Shown one piece after another: positions 36,701 to 44,665 of a DNA stretch of 64,000 bases. This DNA comes from Chaunax sp. Z400 (lineage: Eukaryota; Chordata; Actinopteri; Lophiiformes; Chaunacidae). The stretch covers positions 18,376,335 to 18,440,334 of the forward strand of contig CM075203.1 in the NCBI GenBank assembly GCA_037577475.1. Direction: 5' to 3'. The translations under genes were made by a program, and so were the position numbers. Under the pieces are notes generated by a model, which saw only the letters and a program-made list of their open reading frames with translations, was not told the DNA's origin and did not search any database. The stretch's first letter is position 1. The number at the start of each line of letters is the position of its first letter.

Positions 36701-39700
36701 ACCCTTCTATGGAGATTTACTCCAAAATTCAGTGGTTCCTTTTTTAAGACAAAGCTCATTCTTCCCACAGTTTCATGGTAATCTGTCAGGTAGTTTAAAT
36801 TTAATTGACAAAAATGGTCAAAAAAGCTGTATCTTGCAATGTTCACTGGAAAAAAAAAACGTTTGTCTCCCCGCTTAATGTGGATCTGCTCCAAAATGCA
36901 ATGGGTTCTTCCTTTATATGTCAAACTCCTCTACCATGTTGCATCCAAATCCATCAGGTGGTTTATGCATAATAGACGGAAAAGATGAAAAAAGTGAGTA
37001 GAATCTCGCAATGTTAGAAAAAGTGAAAAAAAAAAATCCTGAATCTGCACCTTAAACCGGATCCACTGCACGTTTAATGGGTTCCTGTTGCCCAACCCTC
37101 CCATCACGTCTCATGACAGCCCATCGAGTAGTTTTTGTGCAAACAACCAGACAGACCGAAGCTATTCATCAGACACCACAGCAGGTAAGTGAAAGAAATA
37201 AGTTCGTATTCACACCTTTACATCTCACTGCTCCATGGCTCGGTGTGTTCCCTTCCTTGTTCGTTGTGTATCTACGCTCTAAAAGCATAGAAGTGTGTGT
37301 ATCTGTGCGTGCATGTGCGATAACTCGGGAGGCGTTACTCACGAGGCATGATGCCTTGGTCTGCCAGCTGTTCTCGTGTCCTCCTCTGCTGAAGTCTTAG
37401 CTGTAGGACTGAGGTTGGAGAGAGGAGGAGGAGGAGATGAAGGGGAAGAGTAAAAAGATGAGAGAGATGAGGAAAAGACAGATAAGGGACAGACAAAAAG
37501 CGGGAAAAGGCTCACTTAAAATGCTGTTTCATGATTCTAACTTGGAGTTTGATTTCAAATAATTTCACTTCAGCTACAGGTGGAAATAAAACAAGCTTCT
37601 GATGTCATCATGCATAGTAGATTTGCATGTATGTGTGCATAGAGGGGAAAACAACGCTGCCTGCTCACAAATATTTCTGCGAGCAGGATGTAGGGAATGA
37701 TAAACACAGCTCCTGGCTTTTAAACAGATCTGCTCTGCAGTGTGTGGTCCGCAGCGTGTGTGCACGTTTCTGCATGCTCCATGTGTGTAGAAGTAGTCTA
37801 GGTGGGAGTGCAGGGTCATAAACAGAGAACCTCCCCCGTGTCTGTTGGTCTCCTTGTGTCTGTGGCTCTTTTGCTTTCTTTTTCATCCTTTGTCTGTGTG
37901 TGTTTTTCCTCCTCGCCACTATCTGATGGTCTCCCTGACACACAAGTATGAAATGTTCCTCATTTCTGCAAGGTTCTAATCACTTTCTGCTTGTCTTCCC
38001 TCTTTTTAATTATCTCCATCAGGTGGTTCGTATCCCTGCAGATTTGTCTGCATTGAAGCCGTTCTGTGAAAGACCTCAAACCTCCCAGCTCTCATGGAAT
38101 CGTGTTTGACTGGATATCCGTGAGCTCGGGTGCCACATCGCAGCGCTCGCTCAGCAGAGCACCTCCGTTATGTAACAGCAGGCCCTTCCCTTCATCTGAC
38201 ATCTGCTTTAGTTTACAGTGAGGGGGACGTGACCTGCTGGTCGCACCATCACAGAGTGCAAAAGGCCTAAGCTGCTGACTGAAGGCTGACCACAACATGT
38301 AACTGATACAACCTCCGACAAGTTTGTTGTTATCCCCTGCAATAATTAACATCCACTCACTTTCACACATACGGCAGGTTTGGTCCGTCCTTTCAAAGCA
38401 AAAGCATGAGGACAAATGGAATGTTCCTGTATTTTAACTATTTATGCAAGCATTCTTTATTATTAATGCTCTGTACTATGGGTTATAAATAAAGACCCTC
38501 AGCTGCTAAATAATCTGCTCTTACTACAATTAGATTTTCACAACTTTGATGACAAAGGCTAACACTTAACTCAATATTGAACTACTGTAGCACACTGTGT
38601 GTACATATTAGTTATGACTGGGGCCGTCAGCGTTATCCAGACTGCCTCAGGAGACCCATCATATGAGCCACCCTCAACGGGAACTGTTGTCTCCAAAATT
38701 CATGAATTGTACAGCAGCAAAAAGACAGCAGACATTAGTTTGTGACTGTTCTTTTCTGCTAATTAAGTCTGCAGTTTATTATGGATGTTACTGGCAAAAA
38801 AAACCAACAAAAACCATGTTGAGATTTTATAAAGTAAAAAAAAAAATCATGCATTTGTTTTAACTCCCCACAAGTATTTCAAACTCGTGATTAATCCTGA
38901 TTAATCACCATTAATCAGGATTAATCATCACTTATATTGATTACATTTTCTAACAGATCGACAACACTTGTTATGATGCAACCTACATAGCCTAACTGCT
39001 AAAGCTAACTATGCTGTACATTCTTCTCTCATCTTTGCCCTTCTATATTGGTGTTCCTGTCATTTGTGTTGCCTTCACTGACTGGGTGACAAAATGAATT
39101 TATGGCAAGTAATTTGCATTTTATGTCAGCCAACAGCCTTTTTACAGGCTAACTTTCATACAGCCTTTGTTTCCTCTGGTAATTAAAAAAAGAAATCAAG
39201 TTAGCAACTTTTCCGTAACACAAAATGTGTTCCATTTCATTCACTTCACTTCTGTTTCACTTCATTCTACCACAACACATGTAGCCAAATCCTAATGCTT
39301 ACTGTAAAGGTTATCAATAAATCTGTCTGAGAAAGACCAGCAGCTGCTTTATGGTCTGCTCTTCTTCTTAAAAAGAGTTAACAACTTAGCACTAACACAT
39401 AATTTATTCCACTTAATTCAAACACAGCCAATTTTGTAAAATTGTTCCAATAATTTGCAGCGCTTCTAACAATACATTGTGATATATTATCGTTACATAA
39501 GGCAGATGAAATCTGTTTTTTTAATCCATACATGCAGGTTTTGCTTCTTCTATCACAGAAAAAGCTGGGTGACAATGGAATGTTACCAGTCCATTAATTT
39601 GCAGTGCTTCTACGTGATTGGCTAACATTACTGTAGCTTTATTTGTATCCATACATACAGGTTTAGCCTCCTCTGTCATGAAAAAGCACTGTGACAAATC

Positions 39701-42171
39701 TGACATAGCTGTTACTGCTAGCTAATTCTGCAGAGCATCTTGAGGGGCGGCTCTTTTTTGCTCTGTGTTTACTGAAAGGATATCAATAATTCATCTGAAA
39801 AAGCACAGCAGCTGCCACATAATCTGCTCTTTGTCTTAAAAAGCTTTCCTCAGACCAGAGGGCTGTCTGTCCTGATTGCAGAGTGTACATGTTACAGAAA
39901 GAGGACCCGAGCCAAGCTGTGTAATCACAGATCACTGAACCGTACGATACCCGGCCTCTCGCCGCTCACTTTGAAACTGAAGACATTTGTTTTAACTTGG
40001 GCTTTCTTGACAACAAAGGACATACAAACCCACAGCCACATTTACAAGTTTTCAGATTTATCGTGTAAATAAATTACCATTTGGCCTGTTTGCACTGGTG
40101 AAGTGGTGATAATTACACAAGCCAGTGGAGTGAAATGCTGATTTACTGTCCTCCTGTGACTCACACATCCACAATAACAGTAACACCACACTTTTACACT
40201 TAAACTCCAGCATCTCAGCCGAAGGGACCGGTTGCATTTATTACATGAACGCTCCTGAACTTTCCATCAGCGCTCAGGGGAATGTGTTTGCGACAGATGA
40301 ATGAGCATCGCTGTATAACTTCTAATAAACAGGTATGGCTAAATGAAGTATTAGGTTTATTTTAGACTAATACCTCTGCGTAAAGTGAAAATCCACCTTA
40401 AAACCCAAGTTGCATATTTTATTCCTACAGTCTTGGACAGTTTGAGGCAGATTTGTGAATGTGAGCCAGAGTGAGATGGAGCCAACACTCCACCATTAAG
40501 ATACAGTTTCTGGAGCACTTCCACTGACAGTGACTTACAATCAACAGGGGGATAGTAGGTTGATGCGGGAAAAAAAAAAAAAAAAACCTTACTGAAGGGG
40601 ACAAGCCGACCCATTCCACAGGTAAGAGCTTTTCTATGTGTTGCCAAAATGCCATTCATTGTCACTCATGTTTACAGTTCTGTCAGAAATAAATCTGCCA
40701 GCATCACCGAAGAAACATTTAAAGGTTCAACTTTTATGATGAGCACAAAACAACAGCTGAGGCCGTCACTTTATCAGAAAATAACGTCTGAACAGATTCA
40801 AATAAACACAATTTATTACAATTAATTACAAGAAATTATAGCCTGGTGCTAAGCAACATTAATAATTGCTCTGTTCTTCATTTGAGTGGCGAGCTAATGT
40901 GATCCGTGATGACATCGTCCAATCAGAAATGCCTTCTCATACACTGTTACTTCTTGTTTTGGGATCATCCGTGCCGCTAGTTTTCTCCGTTTTACGTTAG
41001 CTTAGAGGTAACAATAACTTAGTTTACTGATGAGGGCGTTTTATGAAGGCTTTATGCGAATAATTTAAAAACCATTACAGATTTGATTTGAATTTTTTTC
41101 CTATATTGTGTCCACATTTTGCATAAAAGTGAAAGCTAAACGATATAATATAATAAACACGGACTTATCTCAGTATCACAAGTGAAAATATGCAGCATCA
41201 TAAATAACTGAGTTCTAAAGTGGGCGTGGCCGCTGATACAGGTGCCACCAGGTGTGTGCGTGGTGCTGATTTGCCATATGACACCTTGTAGTATTAATAT
41301 AACTCCTATTTATCGCCTCTCTCAGACTGTTACATAATGGCAGCCAGCTTGAGAGCCACAACCCTTTGAGCTGTTAATCCAATTGGCGTGAGAGCAAGTC
41401 AGTAACATACACATTGAGAAAGCACTGGCCAGTCCGCGGGGACCACTTCAACAAGATCTTTATCTGTCCTTTTTCGCTTCAGCCATGCAGCAGCGGTTCC
41501 CATGGATTCCATGATGCGGCTCCGCCGGCGAGGTGCAAAAGCGAGCGACAACTGTTGGTTTTTGGTGGAGGCGCAGAATGTAAGTCAAGCTGCTGCAGCT
41601 TAAAGAAAACTGTAAATCCTGGACGACCTGGTTGTCTAAGACTCCCCCTGTCAACAGCAGTTATCATAGAAAGAATTACGGGCACTTTCACTTTTGTTGC
41701 ACTCAATATTTCACTCATGCACTCATAAATTCATTCATGCAGTCATATCAGTTGTACCTTGTATCGCCGCACATTAATCCCTCTGACTGAAACAGACTTG
41801 TAGGAAGATGACCTCTATGACTGTGCAGATCGTATCTCTACATCTGAGCCATATTAACCTGCTGGAGCATGAGGGCTGGAACATGAGAAGCATCTTGCTG
41901 CTTTCTAACACAGACATCCACCCTGCCTTGTTCCCGGGAGCACTGGGGGTCATTTCCCACCCTGCCGATGTGCTCTAAACAACTCAGAGGAAAAGCATCA
42001 TTTACCCTGTCATTTCTGGTCCACAATTAGAGCTTCAAGGAGAACGTCAAGTGAGGCTTTAAGCCACTTTGGCCCTTTGCTGCACCGTGTGTATCAACCT
42101 TTACAGGCTCGAGAGCAGGATTTGCTCCCATCAGTTACATTTTCCTCAGGGAGATGGCAGTGTTGGTCAGA

Positions 42172-42206
<35 letters not shown>

Positions 42207-42388
42207 GCACACGCTCAGCCTCACAGAAACTAAAGACGGCCACTAGGAAAGAAAAATGGAGAGTGATGGACTCAAAGTGTGTGTATGCGAGGGGGACAGA
42301 TGAAGACAAAGCCACAACAGCTGCTGTGTGTTAAGTTTAAATCGACACTGTGGCTCAGACCCTTCCTCCCTCTTTGGTGTGACCAGGT

Positions 42389-42419
<31 letters not shown>

Positions 42420-43037
42420 GACACACACACACACACACATCAGTTTCCAATTCGGCCAGCATTAGATAACCTTTGACCCCTCTCCAGTGTCTAATCTCTC
42501 TTTATCAGCGTGCGCACAAATGAGCACATCTCGCTGGCTTGCCTCAGCAGCAGCAGCAGGTTGGCACGGGAACAAGTGTGTTAACCTGGCCGAGACATCA
42601 CCTTCACATGTCCCGCTTTACGAGGAGGCGGGCCAACATCAAAGAACACGGCCAGCTGTAAATTCATCACACCTCGGCGGAGTCTGTTGTGAGTTACTGG
42701 AGGATTTCTGACTACCTCCTCTGGTATTCCTCAGACGGTCACATGGCAGCAGTATATTACACACACCTGTCACTCTGCATGGTGTGAACTGAGAGGCACA
42801 TCATGAGTGTCAACAAGATTCGTCCGTGAAGGCAGATGAGTGACATAATGTACACAGGACCGCCAGGAAATGCCAACAGCTGACAGACGCACTGTTTGCG
42901 CGGCTCTTGGGAATGTACACAGCAGGAGACACACACAGATACACATATGCAGATACTGACACATGACAGTCATCAGGCTTACCTGATCTAAACTTGCTTC
43001 GTATCAGTATGGAGTGTTCAGAGCCCAGAAGAGTCAT
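16765..43037 (-). CDS. myocd: Myocardin, SRF coactivator, 13 exons found
   Basis: Nuclear coactivator that binds SRF on CArG boxes and switches on cardiac and smooth-muscle genes. Join on the minus strand: 43037-42983, 37408-37343, 30338-30183, 26682-26498, 24456-24352, 24236-23914, 23122-22966, 22893-22366, 22215-21724, 20568-20437, 20003-19881, 17592-17535, 17366-16765. The sum is 2982 bases, 993 residues plus TGA, with every phase consistent. Order of parts: MEF2-binding N-terminus (1-40), RPEL motif (about 52-85), acidic/Ser segment, basic region KPKVKKLKYHQYIPP, Q-rich stretch, SAP (about 346-379), leucine zipper (about 500-538), SP-rich region, PPCYEDAVKQ, transactivation domain ending MDLHLEHW. 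The start is the long (cardiac) isoform ATG. The mammalian exon for the first RPEL region was not found between exons 2 and 4. Confidence 0.96.
17535..17592 (-). CDS. myocd: myocd 58-bp exon QLTRSQQMDELLDVLIESG
   Basis: Acceptor TTCCAG|CAA, reads QLTRSQQMDELLDVLIESG plus one base, donor G|GTAAGG. The amphipathic MDELLDVLIESG helix is a family hallmark at the start of the transactivation domain. Too short to stand out as an open frame; found by phase and similarity. Confidence 0.94.
17831..18762. mobile_element. Non-autonomous inverted-repeat transposon, TTA duplicated
   Basis: The left end is AGCTGGTCATACACTGTATG and the right end read backwards is AGCTGGGCATACACTTTATG. TTA flanks both sides (17828-17830 and 18763-18765), the 3-bp duplication typical of PIF/Harbinger elements. 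932 bp, no transposase frame. It sits in the myocd intron between the 58-bp and 123-bp exons. Confidence 0.8.
18975..19101 (-). mobile_element. Decayed tRNA-derived SINE, same family as 46419-46638
   Basis: Shares GGGCATTTTGCCTTTAAT, AGAGACAGCC, the GACAGGA step and a head-like end CCGACTGAGCTAAACACGCC with the better copy at 46419-46638, but the middle is deleted. Head on the right, so minus orientation, in a myocd intron. Confidence 0.65.
19881..20003 (-). CDS. myocd: myocd exon ending PPCYEDAVKQ
   Basis: 41 codons in phase 0: MSVVPSSRHVGQKCQVSPPA, a Ser/Asp-rich stretch, and QPPCYEDAVKQ, which corresponds to QPPSYEDAVKQQ of mammals (a PY-like motif before the transactivation domain). Acceptor CATATAG|ATG, donor CAG|GTAAAA. 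Confidence 0.93.
20004..20436 (-). other. myocd: myocd intron
   Basis: 433-bp intron, GTAAAC at its 5' side and CATATAG at its 3' side. Nothing recognised inside. Confidence 0.7.
20437..20568 (-). CDS. myocd: myocd 132-bp exon
   Basis: 44 codons, MQQKNGGQAVNCSYPSDKRG to NQNMQPK, phase 0 at both ends. Acceptor CCGACAG|ATG, donor AAG|GTAAAC. Sequence is poorly conserved, but length, symmetric phase and position fit the exon that mammals splice alternatively in this region. Skipping it would keep the frame. Confidence 0.8.
20711..21164. repeat. (ATCT)n microsatellite with ATC interruptions
   Basis: About 454 bp of CTAT tetranucleotides, broken at many places by an extra CAT step (CATCTATCTAT). 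It lies in the 1.15-kb myocd intron, about 140 bp from the acceptor side of one exon, so length change here could matter for splicing. Confidence 0.97.
21330..21470 (-). repeat. Dispersed repeat fragment, minus copy
   Basis: Contains GTTTGTTAGCAGATTACT and an AAACTACAAGGATGGAGCAT step, the reverse of the GTAATCTGCTAACAAAC end seen in the plus-strand copies. Degenerate. Confidence 0.5.
21724..22215 (-). CDS. myocd: myocd exon: second half of leucine zipper and SP-rich region
   Basis: 164 codons in phase 0. Starts VEELKMQLHKRKR, the end of the leucine zipper, then PDMMGQHFFGVTIKQEPM, and FLSPQCSPQDSPIGKPSSS and SPNNPYLLSP as in mammals (FLSPQCSPQHSPLG, SPNNPHFL). Acceptor TTGTTAG|GTT, donor CAG|GTATGA. 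Note that TIKQEPM has the psi-K-x-E pattern (IKQE) of a SUMO site, a family feature here only inferred. Confidence 0.95.
22366..22893 (-). CDS. myocd: myocd exon: SAP domain and first half of leucine zipper
   Basis: 176 codons in phase 0. VSELRQHLRIRGMPVSGTKT ALIERLRPF is the SAP (DNA/chromatin) helix pair. Then DITTVTFPVTPTGSLSSYQS, PPISPASSELSLSGSLPD, and EKDKMLVEKQKVIEELTWKL, the zipper used for dimerisation. Acceptor TATGTAAG|GTA, donor CAG|GTGAGA. The exon is GC-rich compared with the introns. Confidence 0.96.
22966..23122 (-). CDS. myocd: myocd exon before the SAP domain
   Basis: 157 bases: one base completing Lys, then GAGEQLSACSSSGPSSQANS to SPVKPGPLPANLDDLK. VKPGPLPANLDDLK is nearly invariant in the family and runs into the SAP domain. 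Acceptor CTTTGTAG, donor AAA|GTAGGT. Confidence 0.94.
23163..23345 (-). repeat. Dispersed repeat fragment, minus copy
   Basis: TTACCTCTGCCAAGAGGC, a GTTTGTTTGTTTGTCAGCAG stretch and CATTTCCATGAAACCTG are the reverse complement of the family ending ...AATCCTGCTGACAAACAAAC with TTTCATGGAAATC. It lies beside a myocd exon. Confidence 0.65.
23914..24236 (-). CDS. myocd: myocd exon: basic region and glutamine-rich stretch
   Basis: 107 codons plus two bases. SKMSDKNRHKKPKDVKPKVK, then KKLKYHQYIPPDQKAEKSPP and MDSAYARLLQQQQLFLQLQI. The basic part gives nuclear localisation and SRF contact; the Q-rich part follows. The tail (SQQKHAHTHPQSQQSQQ...) is low-complexity and fish-specific. Acceptor CCAAACAG|TCC, donor AA|GTAAGT. 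Confidence 0.96.
24352..24456 (-). CDS. myocd: myocd 105-bp exon
   Basis: 35 codons, GSTARDPPDQIQEEGLSAAN to PIPVPAIVK, phase 0 at both ends. Acceptor GACCAG|GGA. The donor AAG|GTCAGA is weak. Conservation is low, but it sits where mammals have a Ser/Pro linker and it joins both neighbours in frame. Confidence 0.8.
24457..26497 (-). other. myocd: myocd intron
   Basis: 2.0-kb intron, AT-rich. Around 24705-24740 a 17-bp unit with ATGCTAGTTAGCATTAA is repeated. A weak fragment of the dispersed repeat (GTCCGTCTGTTTGTTTGTC) is at about 25195-25300. No exon recognised. Confidence 0.7.
26498..26682 (-). CDS. myocd: myocd exon: acidic/serine segment FPKQEDSYAFEEDSSSESLS
   Basis: TA completes a Val codon, then NHGKFPKQEDSYAFEEDSSS and ESLSPEQHHSDESQGSACPS to SPRQ. 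FEEDSSS..LSPEQ matches mammalian FEEDSSSDGLSPDQ. Acceptor CTTGCAG, donor CAG|GTGAGA. Confidence 0.95.
27674..27742. repeat. (CA)n microsatellite
   Basis: About 34 CA dinucleotides with two AGAC interruptions. Intronic in myocd. Confidence 0.97.
29130..29440 (+). repeat. Dispersed repeat copy
   Basis: Contains TCCTGGATCTGCCCC, TCTGGATCACCAACATG, CTTCCACCAAGTGTCATGAA, AATCAGTCCAGTGGTTTTTG and AATCCTGCAGACAAACAAAC. Same family as 36540-37165 and 44160-44420. Confidence 0.7.
30183..30338 (-). CDS. myocd: myocd exon: RPEL motif
   Basis: AC completes one codon, then PASDGSSLEAQMRLKRARLA, EDLNEKLALRPGPLELLQKN and IIPLDSGVTPT plus one base. RPGPLEL is the third RPEL motif of the family, which in MRTFs binds G-actin. 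Acceptor TCGTGCAG, donor G|GTACCA. In mammals the smooth-muscle isoform starts translation within this region. Confidence 0.96.
31288..31654 (+). mobile_element. tRNA-derived SINE with (GAAT)n tail
   Basis: The head has A-box-like CATGGTGGAGTAGTGG and B-box-like GGTTCAATTC. The body has GCATGTTCTCCCCGTGTCTG, GGTGAATTGGTGACTCTAAA and GCTGGGATAGGCTCCAGCCC, then GGATAAGCGGTTACAGAAAA and (TGAA)n. This body is very common in teleost genomes. Flanks TGTTTTTAGCCC and TGTCTTTGGCCC look like an aged 12-bp target-site duplication. Confidence 0.88.
32925..33094. repeat. 16-bp minisatellite, 11 units, each with an E-box
   Basis: Unit GATCAGCTGCTGGTGT. Units start at 32925, 32941, 32957, 32973, 32987, 33003, 33019, 33035, 33051, 33067 and 33081. 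Units 4, 10 and 11 are 14 bp. Nine units carry CAGCTG and two carry CAACTG, both of E-box type CANNTG. It lies in the myocd intron. Confidence 0.96.
34716..34770 (-). other. Candidate alternative first exon of myocd (unproven)
   Basis: On the minus strand an ATG opens 18 codons, MTDAKEKQIQTSETDKST, and one extra base, then GTAGTG, a possible donor. The leftover base G fits the RPEL exon (G+AC = Asp), so it could splice into frame. It is 55 bases, like the real first coding exon. No homology was recognised, and an open stretch this short can occur by chance. Confidence 0.2.
36540..37165 (+). repeat. Dispersed repeat, about three tandem units of 173 bp
   Basis: Similar segments begin near 36665, 36838 and 37011: a purine run (GTGAACAAAAA, CTGGAAAAA, GTGAAAAAA), then a TGGAT/GGAT..CTCCAAAA step, ATGGGTTCTTCC, and a TTTCATGG-like step. 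A fourth, partial unit precedes them. Just upstream (by gene direction) of this lies myocd exon 2. Confidence 0.65.
37343..37408 (-). CDS. myocd: myocd exon 2: MEF2-binding segment
   Basis: TC completes Val, then LQLRLQQRRTREQLADQGIM P plus one base; donor C|GTGAGT. With exon 1 this makes the N-terminus unique to the long isoform, which binds MEF2 in mammals. Acceptor CAACCTCAG. The leftover base C expects an exon starting with CT (Pro) in mammals. Confidence 0.95.
38888..38927. other. Perfect 18-bp inverted repeat with 4-nt loop
   Basis: Arms TGATTAATCCTGATTAAT (38888-38905) and ATTAATCAGGATTAATCA (38910-38927), loop CACC. Each arm has one TAATCC (or GGATTA), the core bound by K50 homeodomain proteins such as Otx and Pitx, and repeated TTAATC. 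Confidence 0.9.
39301..39850. repeat. Old, degenerate internal duplications
   Basis: CCATACATGCAGGTTTTGCT (39527) and CCATACATACAGGTTTAGCC (39650) begin matching blocks 123 bp apart. AAAGGTTATCAATAAATCTG (39305) matches AAAGGATATCAATAATTCAT (39773), each followed by CAGCAGCTG and CTGCTCTT. A similar CTGCTAAATAATCTGCTCTT occurs near 38502. Confidence 0.6.
41430..41650. other. GC-rich block with exon-like signals, unresolved
   Basis: Stands out in AT-rich intron. Plus strand: CGCTTCAG, an open stretch with GGTTCCCATGGATTCCATGA, then GTAAG at 41579. Minus strand: two Met codons in MESMGTAAAWLKRKRTDKD open a frame of about 36 codons. I recognise no family in either reading. Confidence 0.3.
42173..42204. 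repeat. (CA)n microsatellite
   Basis: About 16 CA dinucleotides in myocd intron 1. Confidence 0.95.
42389..42439. repeat. (CA)n microsatellite, interrupted
   Basis: Two CA runs separated by TGTAGA, in myocd intron 1. Confidence 0.95.
42983..43037 (-). CDS. myocd: myocd first coding exon (long isoform)
   Basis: MTLLGSEHSILIRSKFRS plus one base, donor G|GTAAGC. This is nearly identical to mammalian long-isoform myocardin (MTLLGSEHSLLIRSKFRS), which fixes the start codon at 43037-43035. The context GCATT-ATG-A is not a strong Kozak match. The first base left over completes Val with exon 2. Confidence 0.96.
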
Positions 43038-43330
43038 AATGCTTACAGTACAGTTCCAGCGTTCACAAGGTGCAAATCTAAGTCACACACACACGAGACG
43101 CAGCACACACTTCGACCCCCAGGGCCGCCTCTGGATGCCGGACTGAGATGAGATGGAGCTGACCCAGCCGGCCTCATCAACAGCTCTACGGGAAGACTAG
43201 TGTAAGGGAAAAAAAATAAAAATCACACACACTGGGTTTGCTGTCTCTGAAGCAGCAGCTCTCTCTTCCTGCCTCCTCTTCTCTGCTCTCTCTCCCCCAG
43301 AGAGTGTGAGTGAGTGAGTCTAGGGCCGCT
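43038..43330 (-). promoter_or_regulatory. myocd: Region just upstream of myocd ATG (5' UTR/promoter candidate)
   Basis: GC-richer than its surroundings, with a pyrimidine/purine-rich patch at 43255-43305. It probably holds the 5' UTR and perhaps the long-isoform promoter, but no TATA box or start site can be fixed from sequence. Confidence 0.4.
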
Positions 43331-44159
43331 GAAGCTTTGGTCCCATCTGGCTGAGAGCTCTGAGCAGGTCCAGGGACGACACAGAGAGATATGCCCTGCC
43401 TGGGGAGGAGCTAACCGGCCCAGGGTTTCCTCTCAGCCCCGCCTGCTAGAGCCCCAGAGGCTGGACGGGATTTGGCTGATCTGCAGTGTTCTTCCTCCCT
43501 AGCCACCAGTGTAAATATATCTGTCTACCAGCACTGCTGTCATTAGAGAGGAGAGAGGGAGGGAGGGAGGGAGAGCTAGACGGGGGAGAGAAAGATCAAG
43601 TTGATAGAGGAGCAGCGGTACGGATCAGAAGGAGAAAGTAGGAAAAGCAGGAACGACTTTAAGTTCTTATAATCATAGCTGGTGAAGAATATTCGACATG
43701 TATCCGCTTTCAGTTCTATGTAGAATGAACCTATGTACCAAAAACAAATTCCATCAACTCTGAATGTGTCCGTCCAATCACACTGGAAACACATAACATT
43801 AGAAGACTCACAATCATACAAACTGTTTCTGTATCATTTCTTCATCATTGGTCAGATTCCCAGGATTGTTTACTGATCTAAATCAGGAAAGCCTTACTTT
43901 AGACCAGTGGCTCCCAAACTGACACAAATTAGACCCCATGTACTACAGATATTCTCCCAGGGTCCCCGGCTTTGTTTTTAGATGCTCTGAAAGGACATGG
44001 AACCCATGACCAAAGCTCATACATTCTAACATCGTGCTACTTCTCAATGGCATTAAAATCTATTCTTTAATTAGGTCATTTTAAATCTGCACCAATTCAT
44101 ATCTTCATTAGTTATATTAATATTGATATTAACAACCAGAGCATCCTGCCGCCAAGGTC

Positions 44160-44420
44160 CACCAGACCCCTGCCCCACCCCTCAACAAAGCTTTGTGGAA
44201 ATCTGCAATTAGGGGAAATCCTGAAATAAAAAAAATAGAAAAATAAAATATAAACATAAATAAATAACATCCTTATTGTAATGATAAAAGAAGCAGGAAT
44301 ATCAGTCCCTTTATGTGGATCCGCTCCAGATTTTAATGGGATCTTTCCTTCTACCAAGTTTCATGGACATCAGTCCAACAGTTTTTCATAATCCTGCTAA
44401 CAAACCAACCAAACTACCAA
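44160..44420 (+). repeat. Dispersed repeat copy
   Basis: Contains TTATGTGGATCCGCTCCAGA, AATGGGATCTTTCCTTCTAC, CAAGTTTCATGGACATCAGT and AATCCTGCTAACAAACCAAC. It is the least decayed copy of the family in the window and gives its likely 3' end. Confidence 0.75.
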
Positions 44421-44428
44421 CGAACAAA

Positions 44429-44665
44429 AAGAAACAGAATCAGTTTATTGGCCAAGTATGTGAACACATACAAGAAAATTGACTCCGGTTTTTGCGGGGC
44501 ACTCAAGGGATTTACACAGGAATAGAAAACCAGAAAATAACTTATAAATAAAAATAACATGCAGAACTATGATGTACATTTAATTTGTGCATATGTGCAG
44601 AATACACAGAGTTGTAAATATGAGCATTACATAGAGTGTGCAGGATTTAATTAAAGTGACAGACC
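44429..44665 (-). mobile_element. Retroposon 3' end (SINE-like), minus orientation
   Basis: ATCAGTTTATTGGCCAAGTA, TGTGAACACATACAAG and ATTGACTCCGGTTTTTG form a block seen widely in teleost genomes; read on the minus strand it ends CCAATAAACTGATTCTG, a retroposon-like tail. The far end is not defined. Confidence 0.5.

Larger units (their letters stand above)
30339..37342 (-). other. myocd: Large myocd intron where an exon is expected
   Basis: 7.0-kb gap between exon 2 and the RPEL exon. It contains a SINE (31288-31654), a 16-bp minisatellite (32925-33094), an orphan exon candidate (34716-34770) and a tandem dispersed repeat (36540-37165). Mammals have an exon here coding for PLKRPAEFHEQRK... 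and ...MHILQ. I searched by eye for its hallmark strings and did not find it. Confidence 0.6.
37409..42982 (-). other. myocd: myocd intron 1
   Basis: 5.6-kb intron. It holds a perfect hairpin (38888-38927), degenerate internal duplications (39301-39850), a GC-rich block (41430-41650) and two CA microsatellites. No coding exon was proven. Confidence 0.7.
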
